Positions 52,798 through 60,765 of a stretch of DNA of 64,000 nucleotides are shown here, one piece after another. Source of the stretch: Betaproteobacteria bacterium (GTDB lineage: Bacteria > Pseudomonadota > Gammaproteobacteria > Burkholderiales > Casimicrobiaceae); the NCBI GenBank assembly GCA_013298695.1, contig JAAFIS010000001.1, positions 434,001-498,000 on the forward strand. Reading direction: 5' to 3'. The stretch's first letter is position 1, and the number at the start of each line of letters is the position of its first letter. The notes beneath the pieces were generated by a model, which made no database searches, was not told the DNA's origin, and worked only from the letters and a program-made list of their open reading frames with translations. The translations under genes and the position numbers were made by a program.

Positions 52798-54063
52798 CTG
52801 GAAGCTCGATCTGCGTCTGATGTTGCAGTTACCATCGACGACGTTTACCGTCGCGATTCCCGTCGCGTACTGGCGACCCTGATTCGATTGCTTGGCGATT
52901 TCGATCTTGCGGAAGAGGCGCTTCATGAAGCGTTTCGAGCGGCTGTTGAGCAATGGCCCGCATCCGGTATTCCGGACAATGTGGTCGCCTGGTTGGTGTC
53001 GGCAGGTCGGTTCAAAGCGATTGACAACATTCGTCGGCAGGCGCGTTTTCAAAGCTTTGATGCGAATGAGAGCACGGAGGCGCACGTGCTCGCGTTGGTT
53101 GACGATGCGGTTGCTTGGCACGAACGCGAAGAGATTGCGGATGATCGACTGCGCTTGATTTTTACGTGTTGCCATCCTGCGCTTGCGCCCGACGCGCAGG
53201 TTGCGCTCACGCTGCGCGAAGTGTGTGGATTGACGACTGAGGAAATCGCGCGCGCTTATCTCACTGCTGCCCCCACAATCGCGCAGCGGATCGTGCGTGC
53301 AAAAACCAAAATTCGTGAAGCTAGGATTCCATACGAAGTGCCGGAGGGCGACGCAAGACGTGAGCGCATGCACGCGGTGTTGCGAGTGATTTATTTGGTT
53401 TACAACGAAGGATACCTTTCAACACAATCCACCAACGACCAAGCGAAAAACTTGGCTAACGAAGCAATATATCTATGTCGGTTGCTTCACGAACTAGACG
53501 GATCGCCCAATGCAGTCGGGCTTCTGGGGCTCATGCTGCTACAGGAGGCGCGTCGCGCGGCGCGATTTAGTCTGTCGGGAGATTTAGTGCTTCTCGAAGA
53601 ACAGGATCGCTCAACTTGGGATCGCGCGATGATTGAAGAGGGTGTTGTGCATACACGCGGCGCACTCCGACAAGGAAGCGTCGACATCTATTCGATTCAG
53701 GCAGCGATTGCCGCTGTTCACTCCGAGGCAGCCAGTTACGAAGAAACCGACTGGGCGCAGGTGGTGGGCTTGTACGACGTGCTGACGCGGCTTGATCCTT
53801 CCCCGGTGGTTTCGTTGAACCGTGCGGTGGCGGTCGCGATGCGCGATGGTGCTCCGGCGGGTCTCGCGCTAATTGAAGTGCTGCTGACGAACCCAGCCCT
53901 GCAAAACTATCACCTCGCACATGCTGCGCGAGCAGATCTCTGCCGCCGACTCCAACGCTTCGCCGACGCCCGCTACTCGTACGAGCGCGCCCTTGAGCTT
54001 GCACAGCAACCAGCGGAGCAGCGTTTCCTGAAGCGGCGAATCAACGAATTGTCCGCGTCGTAA
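52798..54063 (+). CDS. ECF42-type RNA polymerase sigma factor with C-terminal TPR/DUF6596 extension
   Basis: The conserved N-terminus DDVYRRDSRRVLATLIRLLGDF lies upstream of the first canonical start (TTG at 52888), so translation must begin earlier. No ATG, GTG or TTG occurs in frame after the CBS stop; a CTG at 52798 has CAGGGG six bases before it and is chosen here (421 residues). Region 2 (LAEEALHEAF, RFKAIDNIRRQ) and region 4 (LREVCGLTTEEIARA, IAQRIVRAKTKIREA) are followed by a long helical extension of about 220 residues as in ECF42 proteins. Ten stress-type genes follow. Start is inferred. Confidence 0.85.
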   Translation: MEARSASDVAVTIDDVYRRDSRRVLATLIRLLGDFDLAEEALHEAFRAAVEQWPASGIPDNVVAWLVSAGRFKAIDNIRRQARFQSFDANESTEAHVLALVDDAVAWHEREEIADDRLRLIFTCCHPALAPDAQVALTLREVCGLTTEEIARAYLTAAPTIAQRIVRAKTKIREARIPYEVPEGDARRERMHAVLRVIYLVYNEGYLSTQSTNDQAKNLANEAIYLCRLLHELDGSPNAVGLLGLMLLQEARRAARFSLSGDLVLLEEQDRSTWDRAMIEEGVVHTRGALRQGSVDIYSIQAAIAAVHSEAASYEETDWAQVVGLYDVLTRLDPSPVVSLNRAVAVAMRDGAPAGLALIEVLLTNPALQNYHLAHAARADLCRRLQRFADARYSYERALELAQQPAEQRFLKRRINELSAS

Positions 54064-54079
54064 ATAATTTGTGAGAACC

Positions 54080-54106
54080 TGTCGAAATGGGTTTGGACCG
54101 TTCGAC
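54080..54106 (+). promoter_or_regulatory. Predicted ECF42 promoter, before the first SRPBCC gene
   Basis: TGTCGA (54080-54085), 17 bases, CGAC (54103-54106) lie about 40 bases before the ATG at 54145. This fits the TGTCGA / CGA(T/C) motif reported for ECF42 factors as I recall it, and its spacing equals that of the second site at 54573. Confidence 0.65.
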
Positions 54107-54144
54107 TACTCTGAAACTCATTCAATACAGAAAGCACTCTCATC

Positions 54145-54555
54145 ATGAAAATCACCGTCGAAACGCACGTCAAAGCGCCAATAGCAAAGGTCTGGCACGC
54201 ATGGAACAACCCCGACGATATCGTTGAGTGGAACGCAGCGTCAGACGACTGGCACACCACTCGATCCACGGTCGATCTTCGTGTGGGTGGCAACTTTAGT
54301 TCTCGGATGGAGGCGAAGGACGGCAGCTTTGGATTCGACTTTGAAGCTAGCTACACGAAAATTGTTGAACACGAACTCATTGAGTTTTCGATGGGCGACC
54401 AGCGCTCGGTACAGGTGCAATTTGTTTCCGACGCGAACGGCGTCACGGTACGCGAAACCTTCGATTCCGAGCCTACGCATTCAATCGAGCAGCAGCGCGA
54501 TGGCTGGCAAGCGATCCTGAACCGCTTCGCGAAACACGTTGAAGCAAAAAACTGA
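54145..54555 (+). CDS. SRPBCC/AHSA1-family protein
   Basis: A 136-residue START-like protein. VETHVKAPIAKVWHAWNNPDDIVEWN is the family N-terminus and HSIEQQRDGWQAILNRFAKHVE the C-terminal helix. Members bind hydrophobic ligands in a deep cavity or activate Hsp90 homologues; the ligand here is unknown. It directly follows the ECF42 sigma factor gene and a predicted ECF42 promoter, and two other SRPBCC genes occur later in the row. Confidence 0.85.
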   Translation: MKITVETHVKAPIAKVWHAWNNPDDIVEWNAASDDWHTTRSTVDLRVGGNFSSRMEAKDGSFGFDFEASYTKIVEHELIEFSMGDQRSVQVQFVSDANGVTVRETFDSEPTHSIEQQRDGWQAILNRFAKHVEAKN

Positions 54556-54572
54556 AATTGTTTTCGGTAAGT

Positions 54573-54599
54573 TGTCGAATTCGGCGAGCCTCGTTCGAT
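54573..54599 (+). promoter_or_regulatory. Predicted ECF42 promoter, before the VOC gene
   Basis: TGTCGA (54573-54578), 17 bases, CGAT (54596-54599), about 37 bases before the ATG at 54637. The same pattern and spacing as the site at 54080. Between the two, the sequence is otherwise unrelated, so the shared boxes are not explained by duplication. Confidence 0.65.
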
Positions 54600-54636
54600 T
54601 AAGGCATACCAATCACCACTTTATACGGAGCTTCAA

Positions 54637-55059
54637 ATGCCACAACCGATTCCCTATCTCTCATTCGACGGCAACTGCACCGAGGCCGTGCGCTTTTATG
54701 AACGGGTATTCAACGGCGATTTGCAAGCGCTCATGAGCTACGGGGACACCCCCGGTTGCGAAGATATGCCCGCCGAAGCAAAAAAACGCATCATGCATGC
54801 CTGCCTCATCTTGTCGGACGGCGGCGTACTCATGGCAGGCGACTGCCCGCCGGGAATACCTTACGAACCCATGAAAGGCATCATGCTTGCGCTGACTTAC
54901 AAGACCGAAGATGAAGCCACGCGTATCTTCAACACGCTGACCGAAGGCGGCCAAATTACCATGCCGCTCGCCCCCACTTTTTGGGCAAAAACCTTTGGCA
55001 TGGTCACTGACAAATTCGGTGTTGGCTGGGGCATCAACGGAGAGGAAATTCCTGTTTAA
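54637..55059 (+). CDS. VOC-family (PhnB/glyoxalase-like) protein
   Basis: A 140-residue protein. IPYLSFDGNCTEAVRFYERVF is the start of the PhnB-like VOC fold and GVLMAGDCPP and FGVGWGING the later strands. Members bind divalent metal and include dioxygenases, resistance proteins and isomerases; the activity is not assigned. It leads the larger same-strand row. A few bases upstream is a second predicted ECF42 promoter. Confidence 0.83.
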   Translation: MPQPIPYLSFDGNCTEAVRFYERVFNGDLQALMSYGDTPGCEDMPAEAKKRIMHACLILSDGGVLMAGDCPPGIPYEPMKGIMLALTYKTEDEATRIFNTLTEGGQITMPLAPTFWAKTFGMVTDKFGVGWGINGEEIPV

Positions 55060-55090
55060 CCGGTTAGTAGCGCCTACTAGGAGCAGCAAA

Positions 55091-55459
55091 ATGAAATATG
55101 TCGATGGTTATTTGATCCCAGTACCAAACGCGAAACGCGATGCCTACATCAAGCTCGCGAAGACTGCCGCCTCCGTGTTCAAGGACTGTGGCGCACTATC
55201 TGTGACCGAGTGTTGGGGGGACGATGTGCCGCCGGGCAAGCTCACCTCATTCCCGCTGGCGGTGAAACTAGAGGCCGACGAATCCGTTGTTTTCTCTTGG
55301 GTTGCGTGGCCTTCGCGTGAGGCTCGCGACTCAGGAATGAAGCAATTTATGTCTGATACCCGTCTTCAACCCTACGACATGCCATTTGACGGCAAACGCA
55401 TGATATTTGGCGGCTTCCAAGCAATCGTCGACGAACAATTTGCAGAGGGCGCCGTGTGA
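55091..55459 (+). CDS. DUF1428 protein
   Basis: A 122-residue protein starting MKYVDGYLIPVPNAKRDAYIK, with TSFPLAVKLEADESVVFSWV and RMIFGGFQAIVD, the full DUF1428 pattern (a dimeric alpha/beta-barrel fold). The function of the family is unknown. RBS TAGGAG is well placed. Its stop overlaps the GTG start of the next gene. Lying in the ECF42 row, it is probably coregulated with it. Confidence 0.85.
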   Translation: MKYVDGYLIPVPNAKRDAYIKLAKTAASVFKDCGALSVTECWGDDVPPGKLTSFPLAVKLEADESVVFSWVAWPSREARDSGMKQFMSDTRLQPYDMPFDGKRMIFGGFQAIVDEQFAEGAV

Positions 55460-56103
55460 GCAAATTACGCGTAGCCGCGTTCGGCGTTTCGCGTGATGGA
55501 TTCGGCGCAGGGCTCGAACAAAGCCTGCAACATCCTATGGGACTTGGCGGAATGATGTTGCACGAATGGGCTATGCCTACGCGCACATTGCAACGAATGT
55601 TTGGTAACGAAACTGGGATGCTCGGTATCGACGATGATTTCGCTGCCCGCGGTTTCGAAAACGTAGGCTCATGGATTCTCGGTCGCAACATGTTTGGACC
55701 CATTCGCGGCAACTGGCCAGACGATGCGTGGAAAGGTTGGTGGGGCGATGAACCGCCGTATCACGTGCCGGTGTTTGTGCTCACGCATTATCCGCGTGCT
55801 TCCATCGAAATGAAAGGCGGCACCGTGTTTCATTTCGAGACCGATGGCATTGAGGTAGCACTCAACCGCGCACGCGACGCGGCGCAAGGAAAAGACGTAA
55901 GAATCGGCGGTGGTGCCGCAACAATTCGTCAATACCTGCGCGCAGGAAAAATCGACGAAATGCATCTTGCGATTTCACCGAAACCGCTGGGAAGTGGGGA
56001 AGCGCTTTTCACTGGAATTGATCTCGTACAGCTCGGATATCAGACGACTGAGCATGTCGCAACCGAGGCCGCAACGCATGTGGTTTTGACACGCAAATCG
56101 TAA
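55456..56103 (+). CDS. Dihydrofolate reductase-family (RibD C-terminal-like) protein
   Basis: A 215-residue protein from GTG 55456, overlapping the preceding stop. The DHFR-like blocks VAAFGVSRDGFGAG, GRNMFGP and RIGGGAATIRQYLRAGKIDEMHLAI belong to the RibD C-terminal reductase family. NADPH-dependent reduction of a pterin- or pyrimidine-like substrate is expected. A stand-alone copy without the deaminase domain, common in soil bacteria. The real substrate is unknown. Confidence 0.85.
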   Translation: MSKLRVAAFGVSRDGFGAGLEQSLQHPMGLGGMMLHEWAMPTRTLQRMFGNETGMLGIDDDFAARGFENVGSWILGRNMFGPIRGNWPDDAWKGWWGDEPPYHVPVFVLTHYPRASIEMKGGTVFHFETDGIEVALNRARDAAQGKDVRIGGGAATIRQYLRAGKIDEMHLAISPKPLGSGEALFTGIDLVQLGYQTTEHVATEAATHVVLTRKS

Positions 56104-56123
56104 ACTGTTCTGGAGAACTGAGT

Positions 56124-56567
56124 ATGCCCGGCAATACCATCAAACTTCATCGCGTACTTCGCACAACGCCCGAAAAACTCTATCTCGCGTTTACCGAACC
56201 CGGCGCGTTTGCAAAATGGATTCCACCAAACGGTTTCTATTGCACCGTGCATTCGATGGACGCAAAAGTGGGCGGCAGCCATCGTGCGTCGTTTACCAAT
56301 CTCACCACCGGGCATGGCCACTCATTTGGTGGTACGTACCTCGAACTCTCGCATGAACGCATTCGCTACACCGACAAATTCGACGATCCGAATCTGCCTG
56401 GCGAAATGATCGTCACCGTGTCCATGAAGAAGGTCTCGGTCGGCGTTGAACTCAACATCACACAAGAGAACGTGCCCGAAGTGATTCCGCCCGAAGCGTG
56501 TTACCTCGGCTGGCAAAAATCGCTCGCGAATCTCGCGGCACTGGTCGAGCCTGATATACCGAATTAA
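56124..56567 (+). CDS. SRPBCC-family protein (second copy)
   Basis: A 147-residue START-like protein (LHRVLRTTPEKLYLAFTEPGAFAKWIPPNGF, GHSFGGTYLELS, GWQKSLANLAALVEP). It differs clearly from the first SRPBCC protein at 54145. RBS GGAG is eleven bases before the ATG. Part of the same-strand ECF42 row. Confidence 0.85.
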   Translation: MPGNTIKLHRVLRTTPEKLYLAFTEPGAFAKWIPPNGFYCTVHSMDAKVGGSHRASFTNLTTGHGHSFGGTYLELSHERIRYTDKFDDPNLPGEMIVTVSMKKVSVGVELNITQENVPEVIPPEACYLGWQKSLANLAALVEPDIPN

Positions 56568-56591
56568 TCTTCACCCGAAGGACTGACAATC

Positions 56592-57212
56592 ATGATCACC
56601 GTATTTGGCGAAGGCAGAGGCTTTCGCGTTGTTTGGTTGCTGGAGGAGATGGGGCTTGCGTACAAACTGCGCCCCGTCGATCTGTTGGCGGGCGTTGAGA
56701 ACGATCCCGAGTACCTGAAGATCAATCCCGCCGGTTTCATTCCAGCGATTCAAGATGGCGCGACGACAATGGTGGAGTCCATTGCAATCATGCAATATCT
56801 GATGGCGCGCTACGGACCAACGCCGCTTGCTCCGGAATCGCATGATCCGGCTTTCGCGTTGTACTTGCAGTTTCTCCATCTGGGCGAAGCCGGCCTTGCG
56901 GTGCCTGCGAACGCAGTTCTTGTCGCTCGCCACTTCGCGCCCGAGAACGAACGCGATAACTTTCTTGCCCGCTGGGCGCTGCAAACGTTCGAGAGTCGGT
57001 TGGGACTCGTGACCCGCCAGCTGGCTCACTCCGACTATCTCGCTGGCGAAACGTTCACTGCGGCCGACATCTCTGTGACGTACGCCCTTGGGTTGGCGGC
57101 CAGGCACGCCAACGTCCAACTCGGCGCAATTGAGCAAGCGTACATCGCCCGCAACACTGAACGCGACGCCTATCAGCGCGCCATGAAAGCCCTTAACGCT
57201 ACAAAGGAATGA
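56592..57212 (+). CDS. Glutathione S-transferase-family protein
   Basis: A 206-residue GST. The thioredoxin-like N-terminal domain contains GFRVVWLLEEMGLAYK and the conserved VESIAIMQYLM, which binds glutathione. The C-terminal helical domain contains DYLAGETFTAADISVTYAL, the usual structural motif. It conjugates glutathione to electrophiles or acts as peroxidase. Its place beside a GFA protein points to a thiol or electrophile stress role for the row. Confidence 0.9.
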   Translation: MITVFGEGRGFRVVWLLEEMGLAYKLRPVDLLAGVENDPEYLKINPAGFIPAIQDGATTMVESIAIMQYLMARYGPTPLAPESHDPAFALYLQFLHLGEAGLAVPANAVLVARHFAPENERDNFLARWALQTFESRLGLVTRQLAHSDYLAGETFTAADISVTYALGLAARHANVQLGAIEQAYIARNTERDAYQRAMKALNATKE

Positions 57213-57285
57213 GTCAGCTCGCTTGCGAATGGAGAGACATCTTTGCGCGACAAGACATAAGCATTTCTACGAGAAGAGAATCGTC

Positions 57286-57687
57286 ATGAAAAAAACCTAT
57301 CGTGCTTCGTGTCACTGCGGCAGCGTTGTTGTTGAAGCCGCGCTTGATCTAAGCGAACCGAGCTTTCGTTGCAACTGCTCGATTTGTCGGCGTACGCGCT
57401 TTTGGCCGAGCGTTGCAACGCCCGATGAATTTCGAATTGTTAGTGGTGAAAACGAACTCACAAAATACGAGTTCGGCTCAAAGAAAAATCATCACTTCTT
57501 TTGCAAACAATGCGGTGTTCGTGTGTTCGGTAAAGGCAATGAAACGCCAATTGGCGTGATGTATGGCGTGAACCTTGGCTGCGTTGAAGGCGTGAGTGAG
57601 GAAGATCTCGCGAAGATTCCAATCGTTTACGTGGACGGCATACATGATCGTTGGAGCGAAGCGCCAGCGGTGACTAAGCATTTGTGA
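57286..57687 (+). CDS. GFA-family (glutathione-dependent formaldehyde-activating-like) protein
   Basis: A 133-residue zinc protein. The ligands are CHCGS near the N-terminus, FRCNCSICRR and FFCKQCG in the middle, the complete GFA set. Its model, Gfa, accelerates formaldehyde plus glutathione adduct formation; most homologues have unknown substrates. An alternative start at 57223 is unlikely because it lacks the family N-terminus. Next to the GST gene, supporting a role in thiol chemistry. Confidence 0.87.
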   Translation: MKKTYRASCHCGSVVVEAALDLSEPSFRCNCSICRRTRFWPSVATPDEFRIVSGENELTKYEFGSKKNHHFFCKQCGVRVFGKGNETPIGVMYGVNLGCVEGVSEEDLAKIPIVYVDGIHDRWSEAPAVTKHL

Positions 57688-57740
57688 TGAAAATTCTGCG
57701 GCAAAAGCTCGCTGTTAGCGAAAAGGAAAGGTAGCAAAAT

Positions 57741-58196
57741 ATGGCGATGATCAAATTGAATTTTTCGATCACTATCAACGCGAGCAAAGAACGTGTGTGG
57801 CAAGCGATGTTCGCCGACAAAACCTATCGCGAATGGACAAGTGCATTCATGCCCGGTTCGTATTTCGAAGGCAGTTGGGAAACGGGTAGTCCAATTCGCT
57901 TTCTCATGCAAGATGAGCTGGGTAACGTCGGCGGGATGCTTAGCCGAATCGCAGAGAGTAAGCTCTTCGAGTTTATGGGTATTGAACATCTCGGCATGGT
58001 AAACGCGGGTGTTGACGACACCGAGAGCGACGCGGCGAAAGCGTTTGCAGGCGCGCGTGAAGACTACTACTTCAGCGAAAAGAACGGCGTGACGACCATT
58101 CGCGTCGAGCAAGATATGAGCGAGGAATATGCCCCCATGATGCAAGAGGCGTGGCCCAAGGCGCTAAACATTTTGAAGGCACTCTCTGAGGCCTAG
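57741..58196 (+). CDS. SRPBCC-family protein (third copy)
   Basis: A 151-residue protein of the AHSA1 type (FSITINASKERVWQAMFADKTYREWTSAF, FEGSWETGSPIRFL, MMQEAWPKALNILKAL). RBS GGAAAGG precedes the ATG. Its N-terminal motif resembles proteins from ECF sigma factor-associated clusters. Function unknown. Confidence 0.85.
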   Translation: MAMIKLNFSITINASKERVWQAMFADKTYREWTSAFMPGSYFEGSWETGSPIRFLMQDELGNVGGMLSRIAESKLFEFMGIEHLGMVNAGVDDTESDAAKAFAGAREDYYFSEKNGVTTIRVEQDMSEEYAPMMQEAWPKALNILKALSEA

Positions 58197-58253
58197 CGCC
58201 ACACACGATAGTCGCGTTTAGAGAACACTTTCATCAGTCACCGCAATGAACCT

Positions 58254-58646
58254 ATGCATACAGATATTAATAAGTATCACGAAGTACTTACTCCGAGTGA
58301 TCGGGAGATTTGCACGCGTCTGGCCGACGAGATCGAGCTGCATCTTGCGGGCGCTGAAAGTAAGGTGTGGCACGCACATCCGGTATGGTTTTTGGAGGGC
58401 AATCCCATTGTGGGCTACAGCACACAAAAGCCAGGAATACGATTGATGTTCTGGAGCGGTGCAGATTTCGATGAACCGACGCTGAACGTGGTGGGCAAGA
58501 AGTTTAAAGACGCGTCAATTTTCTTCAACACGGTGGCGGAAATTGATTCGTCCGACTTGAGCAGATGGCTACTTAAAGCCGCTACGGTTCAGTGGGATTA
58601 CAAAAACATTGTTAAGAGAAAAGGACAACTGCTGCGCTTAACGTAA
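58254..58646 (+). CDS. DUF1801 protein
   Basis: A 130-residue protein. KVWHAHPVWFLEGNPIVGYS and IRLMFWSGADFDEP match DUF1801/YdhG-like proteins, and LSRWLLKAATVQWDYKNIVKRKGQ the C-terminal helix. These are commonly encoded beside ECF sigma factors and SRPBCC genes. No function is known. It stays on the plus strand, 57 bp after the third SRPBCC gene. Confidence 0.78.
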   Translation: MHTDINKYHEVLTPSDREICTRLADEIELHLAGAESKVWHAHPVWFLEGNPIVGYSTQKPGIRLMFWSGADFDEPTLNVVGKKFKDASIFFNTVAEIDSSDLSRWLLKAATVQWDYKNIVKRKGQLLRLT

Positions 58647-58673
58647 TGCGCACCCATTGTCCGAGGAGTCGCT

Positions 58674-59057
58674 ATGAAATACTTATGCCTTGTTTATTTG
58701 AGCCAAGAAAATTGGAACGCGTGCCCGGATGAAACGTGTTTTGAATACGCGAATCACCTCGTCGATACTGGAAAGATGATTGCTGCGGAGCCTCTGCATC
58801 CCGTGGAAACTGCGACCACGGTGCGCGTTCGCAACGGTCAAATGTCAATGACTGATGGCCCGTTCGCTGAAACGAAGGAAATGCTCGCTGGCTTCTATTT
58901 GATCGACGCGAAAGACTTGAATGACGCCGTGAGCGTCGCTGCGAAAATTCCGCCTGCCAAATACGGCAGCATCGAAGTGCGACCCGTGCGTGAGCTTGAT
59001 GTTCCGAGTTATCAATCGGTGACCGATACCACCGCACTAACAAGCAACGCGGGGTGA
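58674..59057 (+). CDS. DGPF/YCII-domain protein
   Basis: A 127-residue protein that begins MKYLCLVYLSQENW and has the diagnostic MTDGPFAETKEMLAGFYLIDA. YCII-related DGPF proteins are the hallmark partners of ECF42 sigma factors in genome context studies; their function is unknown. Its presence at the end of the row supports the ECF42 assignment. RBS GAGGAG is close to the ATG. Confidence 0.9.
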   Translation: MKYLCLVYLSQENWNACPDETCFEYANHLVDTGKMIAAEPLHPVETATTVRVRNGQMSMTDGPFAETKEMLAGFYLIDAKDLNDAVSVAAKIPPAKYGSIEVRPVRELDVPSYQSVTDTTALTSNAG

Positions 59058-59122
59058 CCGCACAGTTGAATTTTTTCGTCGCTTGTTCGACGGGCTCAAC
59101 TAAATCGTCGGCGAGTTTGCGT

Positions 59123-59599
59123 TCAGAGTCGAAGGACGAAATTGGCCATGTCAGGGCGCTCTATCCATCCGCGTTTTTCGTAGAAACCGCGTCGATACGA
59201 TTCGCGATCACGATCATTGAGTAGAGAGAGTCGGCTACAACCCCGTCGCTTCGCTTCTTGTACGACGACATCGAGTAGCGCGGAGCCATGCCCGCCGCCT
59301 GCAGCGGCGGTGTCGACAAAGAGCTCCGTGACGTAGGCTTCGCCCCCTTGCATGAACAAAAACGGCACCCAGTGAACCGCGCAGTATGCGACCACCTCGC
59401 AGTCGCCATTCTCGCTAACGAAAACGCTCGACGATCCCGAGGCATGCGCTTTGGCAATGCTCGTACGAACAATTGCAACTGTTGTGTCAAGCGGCCTTGA
59501 CTGCACGCTTCGAATGTCTTCAATTCCGCGCAATACGCGTGCGATGCTTTCAGCATCCTCGTTGACGGCTTCGCGTATGTTCATCGCGTTATCTCCCAA
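59123..59599 (-). CDS. GNAT-family N-acetyltransferase
   Basis: A 158-residue GNAT protein. YVTELFVDTAAAGGGHGSALLDVVVQEAKRRG is the acetyl-CoA binding motif A and LSLLNDRDRESYRRGFYEKRGW motif B. The substrate is unknown. It overlaps the stop of the EamA gene by about ten bases, so the two are coupled; a second ATG at 59584 would avoid this. It is convergent with the ECF42 row. Confidence 0.85.
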   Translation of the reverse strand: MGDNAMNIREAVNEDAESIARVLRGIEDIRSVQSRPLDTTVAIVRTSIAKAHASGSSSVFVSENGDCEVVAYCAVHWVPFLFMQGGEAYVTELFVDTAAAGGGHGSALLDVVVQEAKRRGCSRLSLLNDRDRESYRRGFYEKRGWIERPDMANFVLRL

Positions 59600-60497
59600 G
59601 TTTGCGGCTGGGTAGTATCACCATGCCCACAGCGGCACACAGCGCAAGCAACGCCACGTAATCAAAGGGTCGCGGCGACTCTCCTAACAGCAGCATGCCG
59701 CTGACGAAGCCGACGATGGGCACCGCGAGTGAACTGATCCCGGTGACCTGCGCGGGCAGCGCACGCACGAGTTCGTTCCACGCGAACCAACAAAAGCCAA
59801 ACACGATGATCATGTTGTAGAGCAGTCCCATCCAGCCGGCTGCGCTGGTCGGAAAATAAGCCGGGTGCGGTTGGATCAGCGCGCCGAGGATGATCGGCCA
59901 GCCGCCAACGATGAAGCTCCAGAAAGTGATCGTTGTCGTCGGTACACTGCGTGGAAAGCCTTTGGTAAGGATGATGCCAAAAGCCCATACGAGGCCCGAC
60001 GCAACCATCAGCAATGCGCCAATCGGTGCTTTTTGTAATGCGGCAAATTCGTCAATCAGCAGTAGCGCAATTCCACCCATCCCGACAGAAATCGCGAGTA
60101 CTCGTTTGAAGGTGAGCGCTTCGCCAAGCATCGGGCGTGACAGCAATACAACCCACAACGGCATCGTGTACGCGAGGATACCTGCGCGTCCGGAGGGCAA
60201 TAGCGATAGGCCAGCGGCTGAAAGCAAATTCCAGCCGGCGACGTTGCACATCGCCGCAATCGCGAGGCGCCGCCAATGTTCGCGAGGCAAGGAAAAACTC
60301 GTTTTTGTTTTGAGGTGATAGCCGAGGAACCAAAGCGCACCTGCGACGATGCACGCGCTGCGGAAGATAAAAACATCGAGCTCGGACAACGCCATCTTCA
60401 TCATGGGCCAATTGACGCCCCAAAGCAGGACGACGGCAATGAAGAGAAAGAGTTCGCGGCGAGGAAGCAAGGCGTGGACAGTTCCTAAAAAGTACAA
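59589..60497 (-). CDS. EamA/DMT-family transporter
   Basis: A 302-residue integral membrane protein with about ten hydrophobic segments in two homologous halves, as in the EamA duplication. WGVNWPMMKMAL and a second-half GWMGLLYNMIIVFGFCWFAWNELVRALPAQ are family motifs. It probably exports a metabolite or amino acid. The downstream GNAT gene overlaps it slightly, so both likely belong to one operon. Confidence 0.87.
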   Translation of the reverse strand: MYFLGTVHALLPRRELFLFIAVVLLWGVNWPMMKMALSELDVFIFRSACIVAGALWFLGYHLKTKTSFSLPREHWRRLAIAAMCNVAGWNLLSAAGLSLLPSGRAGILAYTMPLWVVLLSRPMLGEALTFKRVLAISVGMGGIALLLIDEFAALQKAPIGALLMVASGLVWAFGIILTKGFPRSVPTTTITFWSFIVGGWPIILGALIQPHPAYFPTSAAGWMGLLYNMIIVFGFCWFAWNELVRALPAQVTGISSLAVPIVGFVSGMLLLGESPRPFDYVALLALCAAVGMVILPSRKLGR

Positions 60498-60765
60498 CCA
60501 GCTACGCTTCTATTCGCCCAATCAAATTGGGCGATCAGTAGCGTTTCTAGTATTTTCGCGAAATAGTAAATAATGTATCCACGCCCTCTTTAATTGGGCT
60601 TTCTGGTAGAGAGCTGATCTTAGACTGAAAGGTTAAACTCTGTAGTGCGTTCATAGTTCCCTTCCGCAAGCTGAGGATCAACTTGCCTCACCACGAACAC
60701 ATTGCGAGGGCTCACCACGAACGGGGCGAGCTAGTACACAGCGAAACTGAGCTGAGCCATCGCGC
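60498..60765. other. Intergenic region with repeat copy E and REP-like fragments
   Basis: The 268 bp hold copy E of the dispersed hairpin element (60515-60600) and two partial REP-like motifs (CTCACCACGAACAC at about 60689 and CTCACCACGAACGG at about 60711). No gene is supported. Confidence 0.6.
60515..60600 (+). repeat. Dispersed bipartite hairpin element, copy E (reference copy)
   Basis: Left hairpin CGCCCAAT-CAA-ATTGGGCG (60515-60533) and right hairpin GCCC-TCTTTAATT-GGGC (60583-60599) are 68 bases apart from start to start, the same as copy D. Copy F on the other strand shares the string TTGGGCGATCAG with it. Confidence 0.78.

Noticed and set aside
52606-53373. 255-codon minus-strand frame
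   Set aside because: It lies entirely opposite the CBS and sigma factor genes, whose protein families are clear; it is a shadow frame.
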